Below, one piece after another: positions 24,176 through 34,904 of a DNA stretch of 64,000 nt. Within the stretch, counting starts at the first letter, position 1; every line of letters begins with the position of its first letter. Below the pieces are notes generated by a model that saw nothing but the letters and a program-made list of their open reading frames with translations, was not told the origin of the DNA and searched no databases. Position numbers and translations under genes: made by a program. Origin of the DNA: Morinoia aosen (taxonomy: Eukaryota > Arthropoda > Malacostraca > Amphipoda > Talitridae); the NCBI GenBank assembly GCA_030386875.1, contig CM059566.1, forward strand, positions 38,414,068 through 38,478,067. Reading direction: 5' to 3'.

Positions 24176-24503
24176 CCCACAAGGAAAAAAATTTTACTTA
24201 CCCCACCCCACCAGAGGGAATCCGAAAGGCATTTTACCGTCGCTGATTAAAAAAAAAATATTCACCATGCCCTACCAGAGGGCGTCCGGGAAGCCTTTGA
24301 ATTTATCTTTACTGTTTAAGGAAAAGTTTTTTTTACCCACCAGAGGGAATCGGGGAAACTTTTTATCGTTGCTCTATAAAGAAAACAAAATTTTACCCAC
24401 ATGGTGAGTAAATTTTTTTTTAATTGACAAAATGACCCCACCAGAGGGCGTGCGGGAAGTGTTTGACTTTACGTTGCTGTTTTAAAGAACAAATTTTACT
24501 CAC
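24176..24503 (-). repeat. Four decayed tandem copies of the S5-exon 3' end and donor
   Basis: Plus-strand blocks near 24200-24265, 24266-24335, 24336-24390 and 24430-24490 each contain ACCAGAGGG(CGT/AAT)CCGGGAA-like sequence followed by TTTGAATTTATCGTTGCTG-like sequence. That is the reverse complement of the last 50 or so bases of the exon at 24504-24629. The first copy even keeps GGGTAAGTAAAAT, a good donor; the second keeps ATGGTGAATA. All are frame-shifted or disrupted relative to the exon. They are partial exon duplications lying in the intron immediately after the true donor. Confidence 0.88.
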
Positions 24504-24629
24504 CACACCCCACCAGAGGGCGTCCGGGAAGCTTTTGAATTTATCGTTGCTGTTTTTTTCGACGTGGTAGACGAGGAAAGATGAGAAGATGAGGCCCAGG
24601 AAGCCGATGTACAGCGTCGTGATCAGCTC
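24504..24629 (-). CDS. KCNQ: KCNQ channel exon: S5 and pore helix (42 codons)
   Basis: This 126-bp exon, phase 0 at both ends, encodes [20 protein letters not shown] (S4-S5 linker end and S5), then [14 protein letters not shown] (turret) and PDALWWGV (pore helix). [17 protein letters not shown] is essentially the KCNQ1 S5 signature. The acceptor is TCTGCACAG before GAG. The donor is GTG followed by GTGAGT. Both edges, HRQ|ELIT and WWGV|, coincide with vertebrate KCNQ1 boundaries from memory. A proline precedes DALWW where relatives usually have alanine or tyrosine-alanine, a possible lineage change. The sequence just past the donor holds four decayed copies of this exon's end. Confidence 0.95.
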
Positions 24630-24639
24630 CTGTGCAGAC

Positions 24640-26793
24640 GATGCTCTCCATTAGCATAATTACCTTCATCATTATCGTTCAAAACCATGGAAATGTTTCT
24701 AGCGTATTCATCATCCTTCGTTTTTAGCTCAATACGAGTGCACACGACCCGTCAAAAATGTATAACAATATTCGACAAATCACGTGGCACAAGTTCCTAT
24801 TTATAAACAATACACGTGATAATCATTCCGACTCCAAATCTGATAGATTAATACACGGAAAATTGTGGAGTTGATGAAGCTTGTATCACAGATACGCTCA
24901 TCACACACTGCAGGCTGGTGGGTGTGACACACCGACGGACGTACGGACGCGGCTCTTATTATAGTATAGATTATGGTTGTTTACAATGAATGATTCATGT
25001 TTTGTCAACAACGCTTTCGGTTAATCGCTAGCGGCATTCATTCTGCAAGGCTATTTGTAACTTGAAGGGACGAGGGTATTAGTGCCACTTCTACCTTCTT
25101 CTAAAATAAACCACTCATTTATGCAAAAATTAACCATTACGAATTTGAGTGAAAATTTCTGTTACCTGAAACTACATTTTATCGAAGTATGACTGAAAAA
25201 TAAATAATAGTTTCCTCCTCCACAGAAGAAATTAGGTTAAAAATGACTCGAATTGAGAGAAAGAGATTTTAACTTCTGTCCCGCCGTGCAAATAGCAAGG
25301 GTATGTGACGCTCAACAAAACATAAATCAAAACATGGCTGCAACTTAATTATAACTATGTTGAATTTTGAGATAAGCAAACTGCAACACGCGCTCTAAAT
25401 CTTCACGTGTTCTTCTTTAAGATGCAGATAGATCTGTGAACTTTGAACAGTCCAGCTAAGTGTTTTGAAACCTAGTAGCTCCATATTCTGAACGAAAAAC
25501 TCTTGTTCAACTACTTTTCAAATTTTTCCTACGGTACTTTTAAATTAAAATTCTAACTCGATCAAGTGGTGATGAGTTGCTATATCCACACTCTCAAACG
25601 AGATTTTTTGTTCGACCAAGTGTTTTTTTAAATTTTGTCAGCTCCAGAATTAAAATGAAAGTCTCAGTGCGATTCACTGCGTCAGAGATTAAGTCTTCAC
25701 GCTGATGTTAAAGAAAAATTTAATTTGACTACCTGCATTAGGAATCCTATCTTCTCGTTTTCAAGACGAAAAACTCAGTGACTAACTATGTTAAAAATCT
25801 CGTCTTATTGTTCATGAAGGAAAATTCAGCGCGAAAGAATGCGAAGAATTCAATTACGGAGGGAAATATGAACATTTGCGGCGCCTTTAGATAAGGGGGA
25901 CAATTCTCGGTACACAGATGGCGGAGCGCGAAACTTCAGCTTCTAGGGTAAAAACGCCAAATTTTAGGGGAAGTTTGAGACCAGGAGCAAAATTTAGCTT
26001 TCAGGAACGGCACCGCTCAAAACTTCGCCCAAGCCATTAAAGACGTTAAAAGTTAATCGTTGGTATGGGCTTGGGCTGGAAATATCAATCAATATCTGCA
26101 GAGCTAAGTGCATGGCCTTCAATACTCTTGGAGGTGCAACTATCACTCGGCGTCGTTACAACCAAGCATTTGTTGCATTAGTATTATTATTAAGATCGAA
26201 AAACGGCATCAGTATTTTTAGAGATGAAATTATCCCCGTGTATCGTTTACAATATAGTTATTTAAATGATATCAGATCCACAAGTACTTATAGATTTATA
26301 TTTTTAATCTTTAGCGGCCAAATTCTTTACCAGCATTAATACAAATTTATTCACTTGTTTAGAGAAACATCGAATGCTACTAAAGTCATAAATGTCAAAA
26401 AAATGGTCGAAAAGAAATACATAGCAAGTACTTTAACTAAAAAAAGGTAACATCCATCAAAGCAGAAATATTAAATCTCCATAATGTTAATAAACCTTCA
26501 ATATCTGTGGGTGTCAAAAAAAAACATTTTTTTTCAACAACTTAAGTTGAACTTTCAACTTATTCAACAACTTAAGCTCGATAACACTATCGAAATTTTG
26601 GAAGATAAAATAAACTCAAAACTGAGAACTGGCGGAAAAGTTCTTGAACAAACAGATGTGAACAGATTTCGGATTTGAATATCTCCATCCAAAGAAAAGG
26701 ACTAAATATTTCTAGAGCCCAATTTCTATTCCCGGTAGAGCGGATACGAAACAAGTGAGAAGTGAATACGAAATACCAATTCTCTTTGATACC
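24640..26793. other. Unassigned intronic sequence
   Basis: Short open frames only. At about 24940-24970, CGGCTCTTATTATAGTATAG resembles some MITE ends, but no partner end was found. No array recognised. Confidence 0.45.
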
Positions 26794-27174
26794 GTCATAA
26801 ATCTAGATTAGATTATTAATTTTTTTGGTTTAGGCCTCCCTATCCACCACAAAGGCGATCCAAAGAGAGGAAGGAGGAAGGCGCCATTTAGGATAGCGTT
26901 AAGATAACGCGGAATCCACGCAGAAAGGGCATAGAAACAGTAAGTTGAGAAAAAAGATCATGAAACAAGATCAAAGTTGAAGAATAAAATAGTAGGTGCT
27001 GAAAAACAGGACAGCAGTGAACAGAAAAAGATGGTTCTTATTATAACACGAACATTTTATTGCAACAAAAAGAAGGCCTACCTGACTCTCAGCTCGGGCC
27101 CTCCCATTTCCCCTCTGTGAGTGCTAATTCCCATAGATCCAATAGCTGTATACCCCTTGGGGTCATAATTCTAG
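26794..27174 (-). mobile_element. SINE-like element, full-length, 13-bp TSD
   Basis: GTCATAAATCTAG (26794-26806) and GTCATAATTCTAG (27162-27174) flank a family member with all landmarks: CCTCCCTATCCACCACAAAG, GGTGCTGAAAAACAGGAC, CTACCTGACTCTCAGCTC, CCCATAGATCCAATAGCTG. The tail is ATTAGATTATT. The element is about 355 bp and gives the best estimate of family length. Confidence 0.93.
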
Positions 27175-27986
27175 CTATCGTTATATTTAATATGACAACA
27201 ACCAGGACATGCTCTTACACATCTGGCCTTCAGTGCAGAATTGTTTGATTTTATTTGTCAGGTAAAAAAATTTCAATTTGTTGAGGTACAATTTAACGTT
27301 CACGCACTAGCTTTACATGCTCAACTTAGAGCTATTAATCCCAAAGAAAAATAAATTATAAAAGAAAAAATTAAACGCAATATCCACAGACTCACAGAAT
27401 AAATAATAAATATTGCAGTCAACACCTTCTTGCGTAAAATTATAAATTCAATCTCTGTGCACAAATGAGCCTAAGAAAGTGTTCTGTTTTGTTATATAAA
27501 TTGCCTGAAATTATTGCAACAGTGCAGCTGAGTGGATGATTAATCATTACAAGTCTTCAAATTAGTTTCAAAATTTTTTCACAAGTGTGAGAATCAGGCA
27601 AACCAATTCCAAAATATCGGGACCGACTTCAGGTTATATTTGTGATTACTGATGTGTCCTTACATACATGTTTGTAGGAACAGATGGATATTTTACAATA
27701 CCTAAAAAGTGTAAACATATTCATGAAATAAACGAGTTTCACTTTCAACTCAAAAGTTGATTTGAAACATAAATGTCACCCTAAATATTGAAAAAGTATG
27801 ATCACCATACAATTACCACCTTGCTTTCGAAAAGCCACGTAGATATTACTCTAGATTTTAAAGAACACGTAAATATTACCTTATATTTCGGTGCAAAGTA
27901 ATCCTAGGATTAAAAATCATATGCACATTATCCAATGGTTAAAAGAATAGATAAATAAAGCCCTATACCAGCCAGGCTAGATATTA
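27175..27986. other. Unassigned intronic sequence
   Basis: From about 27838 there are faint relatives of the following array (GTAGATATTACTCTAG, GTAAATATTACC, AATCCTAGGATT). Otherwise nothing is recognised. Confidence 0.45.
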
Positions 27987-28226
27987 TACCCTAAAGTTGA
28001 GCAAGTGAATGAATATAACCCTAGAGTTGAGCATGCGGATATATATAATCCTAGGATTGAGCAAACGAATAAATATAACCCTAGAGTTAAGCAAACGAAT
28101 AAGTATAACCCCAAAGTTGAGCAGACAAATAAATATAACCCTAAAGTTGAGCAAGCGAATGAATATAACCCCAAAGTTGAGCAGACAAATAAATATAACC
28201 CTATAGTTGAGCAAAAGAATGAAAAG
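27987..28226 (-). repeat. 30-bp array just past the S4-exon donor, eight units
   Basis: Units read AACCCTAAAGTTGAGCAAGC then GAATGAATAT. On the minus strand each unit contains GCTCAACTTTAG then GGTTAT, which loosely parallels the nearby junction GCTCACAGACAG then GTGGGT. Derivation from the junction is possible but weaker than for the other exons. The array starts about 20 bp from the donor. Confidence 0.85.
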
Positions 28227-28246
28227 CTCCCTAACAGACCACCCAC

Positions 28247-28449
28247 CTGTCTGTGAGCGTAGACCACCGAGCCAAGCAGCTTCCAGGTTCCCCCTCTGCG
28301 GTCCATACGAACCATCCGCAAAATTTGCAGGAACCGCAGGCTGCGCACCGCCTGCACCATCGAAGTTTTGCCACTGTTTTCTGAAGATCCATTGCCGTTC
28401 CCTAGCGATGTCGTCAGCACGCAGATGGAGGCCAAATTGGTTATCAAGT
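28247..28449 (-). CDS. KCNQ: KCNQ channel exon: S3, S4 and S4-S5 linker (67 whole codons)
   Basis: This 203-bp exon enters at phase 1 (completing Asp, G|AC) and ends at phase 0. It encodes S3 ([14 protein letters not shown]), an S3-S4 loop ([16 protein letters not shown]), the voltage sensor S4 ([19 protein letters not shown]) with regularly spaced arginines, and the linker [16 protein letters not shown]. The acceptor is CTATCTTTCCAG with a strong pyrimidine tract. The donor is CAG followed by GTGGGT. Vertebrate KCNQ1 splits this segment by a further intron within S4, absent here. The Gly/Ser/Asn-rich S3-S4 loop is about seven residues longer than in vertebrate KCNQ1, which may alter gating. 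The reading frame continues into the intron, so a gene finder could overrun. Confidence 0.97.
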
Positions 28450-29869
28450 CTGGAAAGATAGAAGTTAAATTTGATTGAAATTAATACGCAAGAATATGAT
28501 CCTGTTGTTATGGGAATGACTCATGTCGAACTTGTTGCCTATAATCTTTGGATGAATGTCAATATTTTCTTGAAATTGCCAGTTCCTGTAGCATATGTCA
28601 ACCTATCTATATAGTGCGAGCATCGTGAAGCCATGACCTGAACGATGTTTGATGTCATTGTTGACTCTTTATAAATAATGAAGAAGCTAGAGATTAATGT
28701 AAATAGTGTTCTGTAAATAATAGCGGTCAAATTGGATATTAATTTCCACAAATATTTCTGACAGACAGTTAAAATTCATATCATGAAGAATCTCAAGTTT
28801 TGTTCAATATATGCCTCGTTTACAATAAGTTCTAAGAGTTTGAAAATAATATAAATGCAATTATATTCAGGACCTTTATAAAAAAGGATATAAATTGTAC
28901 AAAACTCCAAAAAAACACTTGTCTGGAACGAAGGCATTAACGAAGAAATTTTCAGACACATAAAAATGAACTAACAATATTGGATCACGCAAGAAAACTA
29001 AACACAAAAAAAATTGGTAGACTGATTCTTCACTTCACTTCAAAGTCGTGAATGAAAATTTCAAGTTTCACCAGTTTTTATACATACTCTACGGGGAGTA
29101 CACTTCACATTTCAAACGGATCACATTTGTGTCCTGGAACAGCGATAATTTCCCACAAAACCAGTCGCTCAGGATCTCCGAGAATCGCAGAAGAAGAGCC
29201 AGAATAAAAAACGGCCATGAAAACCATATCGGAATTTGATAGCGAGCGTGAGTGCATTTCTGGACGGCGCAATAAACGTTATTTTGATGGCGTCCCAGGA
29301 TTGCTCTGCGTTCCGAAGACCGAGAGAGTATGGGAGTGGAAAAGAACAAGCAACTCTAACAAACCTCCCCTACTGCTGTCAAAAACGTAAAAATGAATGT
29401 GACATGATAATTTAGAACGGATGGGGTGCTCGATACCTTTATACCTATCATGGAAGAATGACGAGAAAGAGTAATGGTTGTTTTGATGCTGCCTGCATGC
29501 CGTTTACGCGCAAGGTTTACGTTCGATATGAATTGGAACGTTTATGCAGGTCGATGAAATCTTTCGTTTTAGAGACAGTCGAGTGTGCATCTCCCATGTC
29601 AAGAAAAAAGTGACTCCTTGCATTGGAGACGTCAATAAAAACGAATAATAATAATACATTGTACAAAATATTATGCGGCAGAATGAGGATAAAGGAAGCA
29701 AGCTTAGCGCATCGATCAGTTGAGATATCCGTTTGATTTTTTTTTTAATGTTACTCGGTTAAATTGCAAATCTCAAACTTCATGAGAAGGAGGATAATTT
29801 TTAAACAAAAGTATGTTAAAAAATCTAACTTATCCAGCTGAACTACTAAATGAATTGTGGAACTTTTAG
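28450..29869. other. Unassigned intronic sequence upstream of the S4 exon
   Basis: 1.4 kb without array, transposon end or recognisable exon. It is notable as one of the few exon flanks without a tandem array. Confidence 0.5.
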
Positions 29870-31285
29870 ATTACGCTGAAGGTAGCAAACTGATGAAGTT
29901 GACCGATAGAACTGAACTACTAACTCAACCATGAAGCTGAAGTAGCTCTGAAGATAGCAGACTGATAAAGCTAACCTATATGCTGAACTTCTGAGCTAAG
30001 GAGACGAATCAACGCTGAAGACAGCTCACTTATGAAGCTGAACTACCAACTTAACTAAGGAGCTGAAGTAGGGATGAATGCGCTCACCTATGAAGCTGAA
30101 CCACTAACTTAACTAAGAGGCTGGAGCAGCGCTGATGGTAGCAGAAAAATGAAGTTGACCTATAGAGCTGAGCTAAGAGGCTGAAGCAGCGCTGATGGTA
30201 GCAGAAAAATGAAGTTGACCTATAGAGCTGAGCTGAGAGGCTGAAGCAACGCTGAAGGCAGCTCACCTATGAAGCTGAACCACTAACTTAACTAAGAGGC
30301 TGAAGCAGCGCTGATGGTAGCAGAAAAATGAAGTTGACCAATAGAGCTGAGCTAAGAGGCTGAAGCAGCGCTGATGGTAGCAGAAAAATGAAGTTGACCT
30401 ATAGAGCTGAGCTAAGAGGCTGAAGCAGCGCTGATGGTAGCAGAAAAATGAAGTTGACCTATAGAGCTGAGCTAAGAGGCTGAAGCAGCGCTGAAGGTAG
30501 CAGAAAAATGAAGTTGACCTATAGAGCTGAGCTAAGAGGCTGAAGCAGCGCTGATGGTAGCAGAAAAATGAAGTTGACCAATAGAGCTGAGCTAAGAGGC
30601 TGAAGCAGCGCTGATGGTAGCAGAAAAATGAAGTTGACCTATAGAGCTGAGCTAAGAGGCTGAAGCAGCGCTGATGGTAGCAGAAAAATGAAGTTGACCT
30701 ATAGAGCTGAGCTAAGAGGCTGAAGCAGCGCTGAAGGTAGCAGAAAAATGAAGTTGACCTATAGAGCTGAGCTAAGAGGCTGAAGCAGCGCTGATGGTAG
30801 CAGAAAAATGAAGTTGACCTATAGAGCTGAGCTAAGAGGCTGAAGCAGCGCTGATGGTAGCAGAAAAATGAAGTTGACCTATAGAGCTGAGCTAAGAGGC
30901 TGAAGCAGCGCTGAAGGTAGCAGAAAAATGAAGTTGACCTATAGAGCTGAGCTAAGAGGCTGAAGCAGCGCTGAAGGTAGCAGAAAAATGAAGTTGACCT
31001 ATAGAGCTGAGCTAAGAGGCTGAAGCAGCGCTGAAGGTAGCAGAAAAATGAAGTTGACCTATAGAGCTGAGCTAAGAGGCTGAAGCAGCGCTGAAGGTAG
31101 CAGAAAAATGAAGTTGACCTATAGAGCTGAGCTAAGAGGCTGAAGCAGCGCTGAAGGTAGCAGAAAAATGAAGTTGACCTATAGAGCTGAGCTAAGAGGC
31201 TGAAGCAGCGCTGAAGGTAGCAGAAAAATGAAGTTGACCTATAGAGCTGAGCTGAGAGGCTGAAGCAACGCTGAAGGCAGCTCAC
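29870..31285 (-). repeat. 60-bp array derived from the S2-S3 exon donor
   Basis: About 20 well-conserved 60-bp units occupy 30120-31250, with older variants to 29870. The exact junction string GCAGCTCACCTATGAAGCTG at 31278-31297 (donor GTGAGC plus the last exon bases) recurs at 30258-30277, and close forms recur near 30022 and 30077. The dominant unit (GTAGCAGAAAAATGAAGTTG) is a derivative in which the donor has mutated. The minus strand is open across the array (340 codons, period 20 residues) because 60 is a multiple of three and the unit lacks stops; this is not evidence of a gene. Confidence 0.92.
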
Positions 31286-31368
31286 CTATGAAGCTGAAGG
31301 GTCTCTTGACATACTTGAGCCTGCCACACCAGCCCTGGTAGCGGGAGCGGCACCCTGACGACCATAAT
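31286..31368 (-). CDS. KCNQ: KCNQ channel exon: S2-S3 cytoplasmic linker (27 whole codons)
   Basis: This 83-bp exon completes a split Arg, then encodes LWSSGCRSRYQGWCGRLKYV and KRPFSFI, and ends one base into the Asp codon that starts S3. LW(S/A)xGCRSxY and GRLxxxxRP are diagnostic of KCNQ1-type channels; the basic residues contribute to lipid (PIP2) coupling in the family. The acceptor is GTGTGACAG before ATTATGG. The donor is ATAG followed by GTGAGC. It is sandwiched directly between two tandem arrays, each carrying copies of its adjacent splice junction, so automated annotation could easily miss it. Confidence 0.95.
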
Positions 31369-31945
31369 CTGTCACACAAATCAATAAAATCATTAATGAA
31401 TATTTGCCTTATAATCTGAGGGAATAGTTAAGCACAGTCATGCATGAATCAATACCATGTAACTTGCAATAGTATGCAGTAACCTTATGAGAATGGCTGA
31501 TGCATTTGCCTCATAATCTGAGATAATAGTTAAGCACAGTCATGCATGAATCAATACCATGTAACTTGCAATAGTATGCAGTAACCTTATGAGAATGGCT
31601 GATGCATTTGCCTCATAATCTGAGGGAATAGTTAAGCACAGTCATGCATGAATCAATACCATGTAACTTGCAATAGTATGCAGTAACCTTATGAGAATGG
31701 CTGATGCATTTGCCTCATAATCTGAGGGAATAGTTAAGCACAGTCATGCAGTAATCAATACCATGTAACTTGCAATAGTATGCAGTAATCAATACCATGT
31801 AACTTGCAATAGTATGCAGTAATCAATACCATGTAACTTGCAATAGTATGCAGTAATCAATACCATGTAACTTGCAATAGTATGCAGTAATCAATACCAT
31901 GTAACTTGCAATAGTATGCAGTAACCTTATGAGAATGGCTGATGC
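31369..31945 (-). repeat. 102-bp array with 34-bp subarray, derived from the S2-S3 exon acceptor
   Basis: About four 102-bp units (TGCATTTGCCTCATAATCTG ... ACCATGTAACTTGCAATAG) start within 30 bp of the exon. They are followed by about five 34-bp units (AATCAATACCATGTAACTTG then CAATAGTATGCAGT) that amplify one part of the larger unit. On the minus strand each 102-bp unit shows CCTCAG then ATTATGAGG, paralleling the real acceptor GACAG then ATTATGGTC. Spacing between successive TGCATTTGCC motifs is exactly 102 bp (31501, 31603, 31705). Confidence 0.9.
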
Positions 31946-32288
31946 AAAGAATTATTAAGCAGCTTGCTGTTATAGTATGTAATTCATAAATCTATATGAA
32001 TAATCATCGTGAAGCATGTCTAAATAATAATCCATAACCTGAAACTAATAGTTCTCACAAAACATGCTGTAATTGAAAACTATAATCATGAAAGAATGAT
32101 AAGCACAATTAATACCCATATAATATGCTGCAATGATCATAATAACCCTTGACAATTGTCATCACTCTAGAATCATTACCACAACCTTAACTAAAATTTT
32201 ATATACTATAGTTTTAACCGTATAACTTTGTTTTATGATTTAACAAATGAAAATGATTCTTTCAAAATCTTACACGTAATTTAAAAAT
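31946..32288. other. Unassigned intronic sequence
   Basis: Continues the A/T-rich character of the preceding array with scattered AATCAT and CATAA words, but shows no regular period or exon. Confidence 0.45.
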
Positions 32289-32645
32289 AAAGCGAAACAA
32301 GATTAGATTAGTCGTTAGTTTTAGCCTCCCTACCCAGCAACAATTGCGATCCAAAGAGAGGAAGGAGGAAGGCACCATTTAGTATGGAGTTAAGGAAACG
32401 CGGAATCTACGCAGAAAGGCATAGAAACAGTTAGTTGTGAAAGAAGATTATGAAACAAGACCAAAGTTGAAGAAGACAGTAGTAGGTGCTGAAAAACAGG
32501 ACAGCAGTGAACCGAAAAAAGGTGGTCCTTAACATAACAAAAACATTTTATTTCAACAAAAAGAAGGCCTACCTAACTCTCAGCTCAGGCCCTCACATTG
32601 TCCCCCTGGGAGCGCTAGTTCCCATAGATACAAAGCGAAACAAGA
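32289..32645 (-). mobile_element. SINE-like element, 14-bp TSD
   Basis: AAAGCGAAACAAGA occurs at 32289-32302 and 32632-32645, perfectly flanking a family member that retains the tail TTAGATTAG and runs to CCCATAGATAC. Only the last few bases of the head are missing. The landmarks GGTGCTGAAAAACAGGAC and CTACCTAACTCTCAGCTC are intact. Confidence 0.94.
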
Positions 32646-33854
32646 AACAATTAAAAACATTGAAAGTGGACATAAAAATTCGTCAATTACAGTTGGTGAG
32701 AAAAAGAGTTTGTTCCTCTGCTGTCCAATAAGCATACATGACAAAACTGATTCGACTAGAGTAAGCGCTCAACGCCGTGAAAGATAAATGCAAATTTATC
32801 ATGAAAAAAAAATGATTGAAAGCAATAGGAAAGATACACAGGCTTCGAGCTGCAGGCAGGAATTTAACATGACGCTTTAGATCACCCTGTTCTTGCATTG
32901 ACATTTACGTTCGCCCGTTTGAATATTTCCGACGTAAATTTTAGCTTCAGTTCTATTTCGGTGGCGGCAGAGATGTTGCCTGAACATAGCCTCGTAATAC
33001 AGAGCCTATTTACATAATTTAGATAGGTAAGGCAGTCGCTGACAACCAAATTGAATTTTGCGGCCTTATTTTCGGTGGTGGCCATCGACTGAGTGGTGAT
33101 GGCAATGAATTTGGTGATGATGTGAGATGATGATGATGATGATGATGACGACGATGATAATGATGGTGATTCAGATTGTCATGGTTATAGTTGTTATTAC
33201 AATGTTGCTTCTGATTAAGATGAAACAGATAATGGTTAAAAATTGTCATAGCCGTATAGATGATGTTCATGTGACATAATACATGAAATGGAAACAGATG
33301 GAAAATACTGAAGGCGCTGCGCAAGAATAATGATATTGAGTGATGGCGATAGTCGATGACGGATAATAATAATAATAATATGAATGGTGGTGATAAATAG
33401 TATAGGTGATTGAAGAAATAAAGAATAAGACGCTTTAACAAAGACAAAAAAAGAACAAATAATTATTAAAAGAATTATAAAAGAACTAATTTTAGAAACA
33501 AAATGAAAAAAATGCTACAAAAACGTTAAAGATCTAACACAATTTGGTAAACACTTCTCATTTCACAGTATTGGAACTTTAATTACTGCAACCAATGTGT
33601 ATAAGCTCCCAATGGGTGCCTCCATAATATTTCCTCAGGTTACATGAATTAGAATCTATTCTATTTTTTACTGAACGAACTTCCACCCTTAACTAGCTGC
33701 TTACAGCTTGCAATATTTTTTGATTTTAGAGATATGTAAACAAATCATTGCCATTCTGACAAAGTATCTTTAAACATTTTAATAATAACAAACGTAGGTT
33801 TAGTTTACTTATAGTTGTAAAGTAGTAAAAACTATCAATATTCTTTTTAACCGC
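32646..33854. other. Unassigned intronic sequence with a GAT-rich tract
   Basis: A trinucleotide-like tract (GATGATGATGATGATGATGA and variants) lies at 33114-33165; its minus-strand reading gives a histidine run in an open frame of no evident meaning. A short AATAATAAT run lies near 33365. No exon found. Confidence 0.5.
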
Positions 33855-34245
33855 TTAATAGCAGTTTGTGAAGTACGGTACGTAACTACATTAATGGCAG
33901 TTTGTAAAGTACGATATGTTAACCAAATAAATGGCAGCTTGTGAAGTACGGTACGTAACTACATTAATGGCAGTTTGTAAAGTACGATATGTTAACCAAA
34001 TAAATGGCAGTTTGTGAAGTACGGTATGTAACTACATTAATGGCAGTTTGTAAAGTACGATATGTTAACCAAATAAATGGCAGTTTGTGAAGTACGGTAT
34101 GTAACTACATTAATGGCAGTTTGTAAAGTACGATATGTTAACCACATAAATGACAGTTTGTAAAGTACGGTGTGTGAACAACATTAATAGAAGTTTGTGA
34201 AGTACGGTATGCCAACCGCATTAATGTTAGTTTGTGAAATACGGT
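33855..34245 (+). repeat. Two-type 36/37-bp alternating array (73-bp higher-order unit)
   Basis: GGCAGTTTGTGAAGTACGGT + ATGTAACTACATTAAT alternates with GGCAGTTTGTAAAGTACGAT + ATGTTAACCAAATAAAT, giving a 73-bp dimer repeated about four times plus decayed end units. The strict alternation shows that a dimer, not a monomer, was the last unit amplified. Confidence 0.92.
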
Positions 34246-34904
34246 ATATGATAATAACTACATTGATTATCGCAGCCACAATCCCCTTCAATTTGCAGGC
34301 GCTCGCAGAGCAGCATTTGCTTGCCTGCTGCGCGGCTCACGGCAATCAAAGCTCGGCGTAATGAGAGCAAGTTAATGCAATTTTTGCCTCTCAATAAGGC
34401 GTCCGGATATCGCTCGACACCTCATTATGCTTATTAGTTCGCAAACGGAAACTCTTTCATCGCTGAATATTAAAGAATACGAAATGAAATTAGAAGTGTG
34501 CAGCGTGTAAAATGCGATAGCTATGGATGCAGGTTTTTTTCCCCTAGAGGGAATTTGCACGAGCTAGAAAGTACGTTGAAACTCGTATTGCGATTGATAT
34601 TTTTGGACTAACTTTAGCTCAAATGAGGAGTTTTTGTCGCATATTTTCCTGGAACATCGTTGAAGAAAACTCGATGAGCAGTTTTTTTCATATAAATCTC
34701 GCTCAACGTTGCCGAGACTCACGTGAGTCACGGTTTTACAAAGCATGTCAGCGTCGATCGTACAACACGAAAGGGCACGTAAAAATTACTCGTATAATTT
34801 ACACAGTATACTATCAACTTTCAGTTAACCTACGTACATATTGTAAAAACGCGTACACTAACTTTCTTGAATCTCTTGAAATGGAAGCTAACATTTTTGC
34901 CAAA
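34246..34904. other. Unassigned intronic sequence
   Basis: Short frames on both strands, none recognisable. No array. Confidence 0.45.

Noticed and set aside
24890..24970. Possible transposon end GACGCGGCTCTTATTATAGT
   Set aside because: No matching opposite end or target duplication found nearby.
27977..28246. Continuation of the S4 exon frame into the [12 protein letters not shown] repeats
   Set aside because: A good donor (CAG then GTGGGT) ends the exon at 28247 and the next exon (ELIT...) joins in phase there; the hydrophobic repeats are the 30-bp array.
30263..31285. 340-codon minus frame with 20-residue repeats, some hydrophobic
   Set aside because: Created by the 60-bp array and ends at the S2-S3 exon donor; not in the channel's frame and without independent support.
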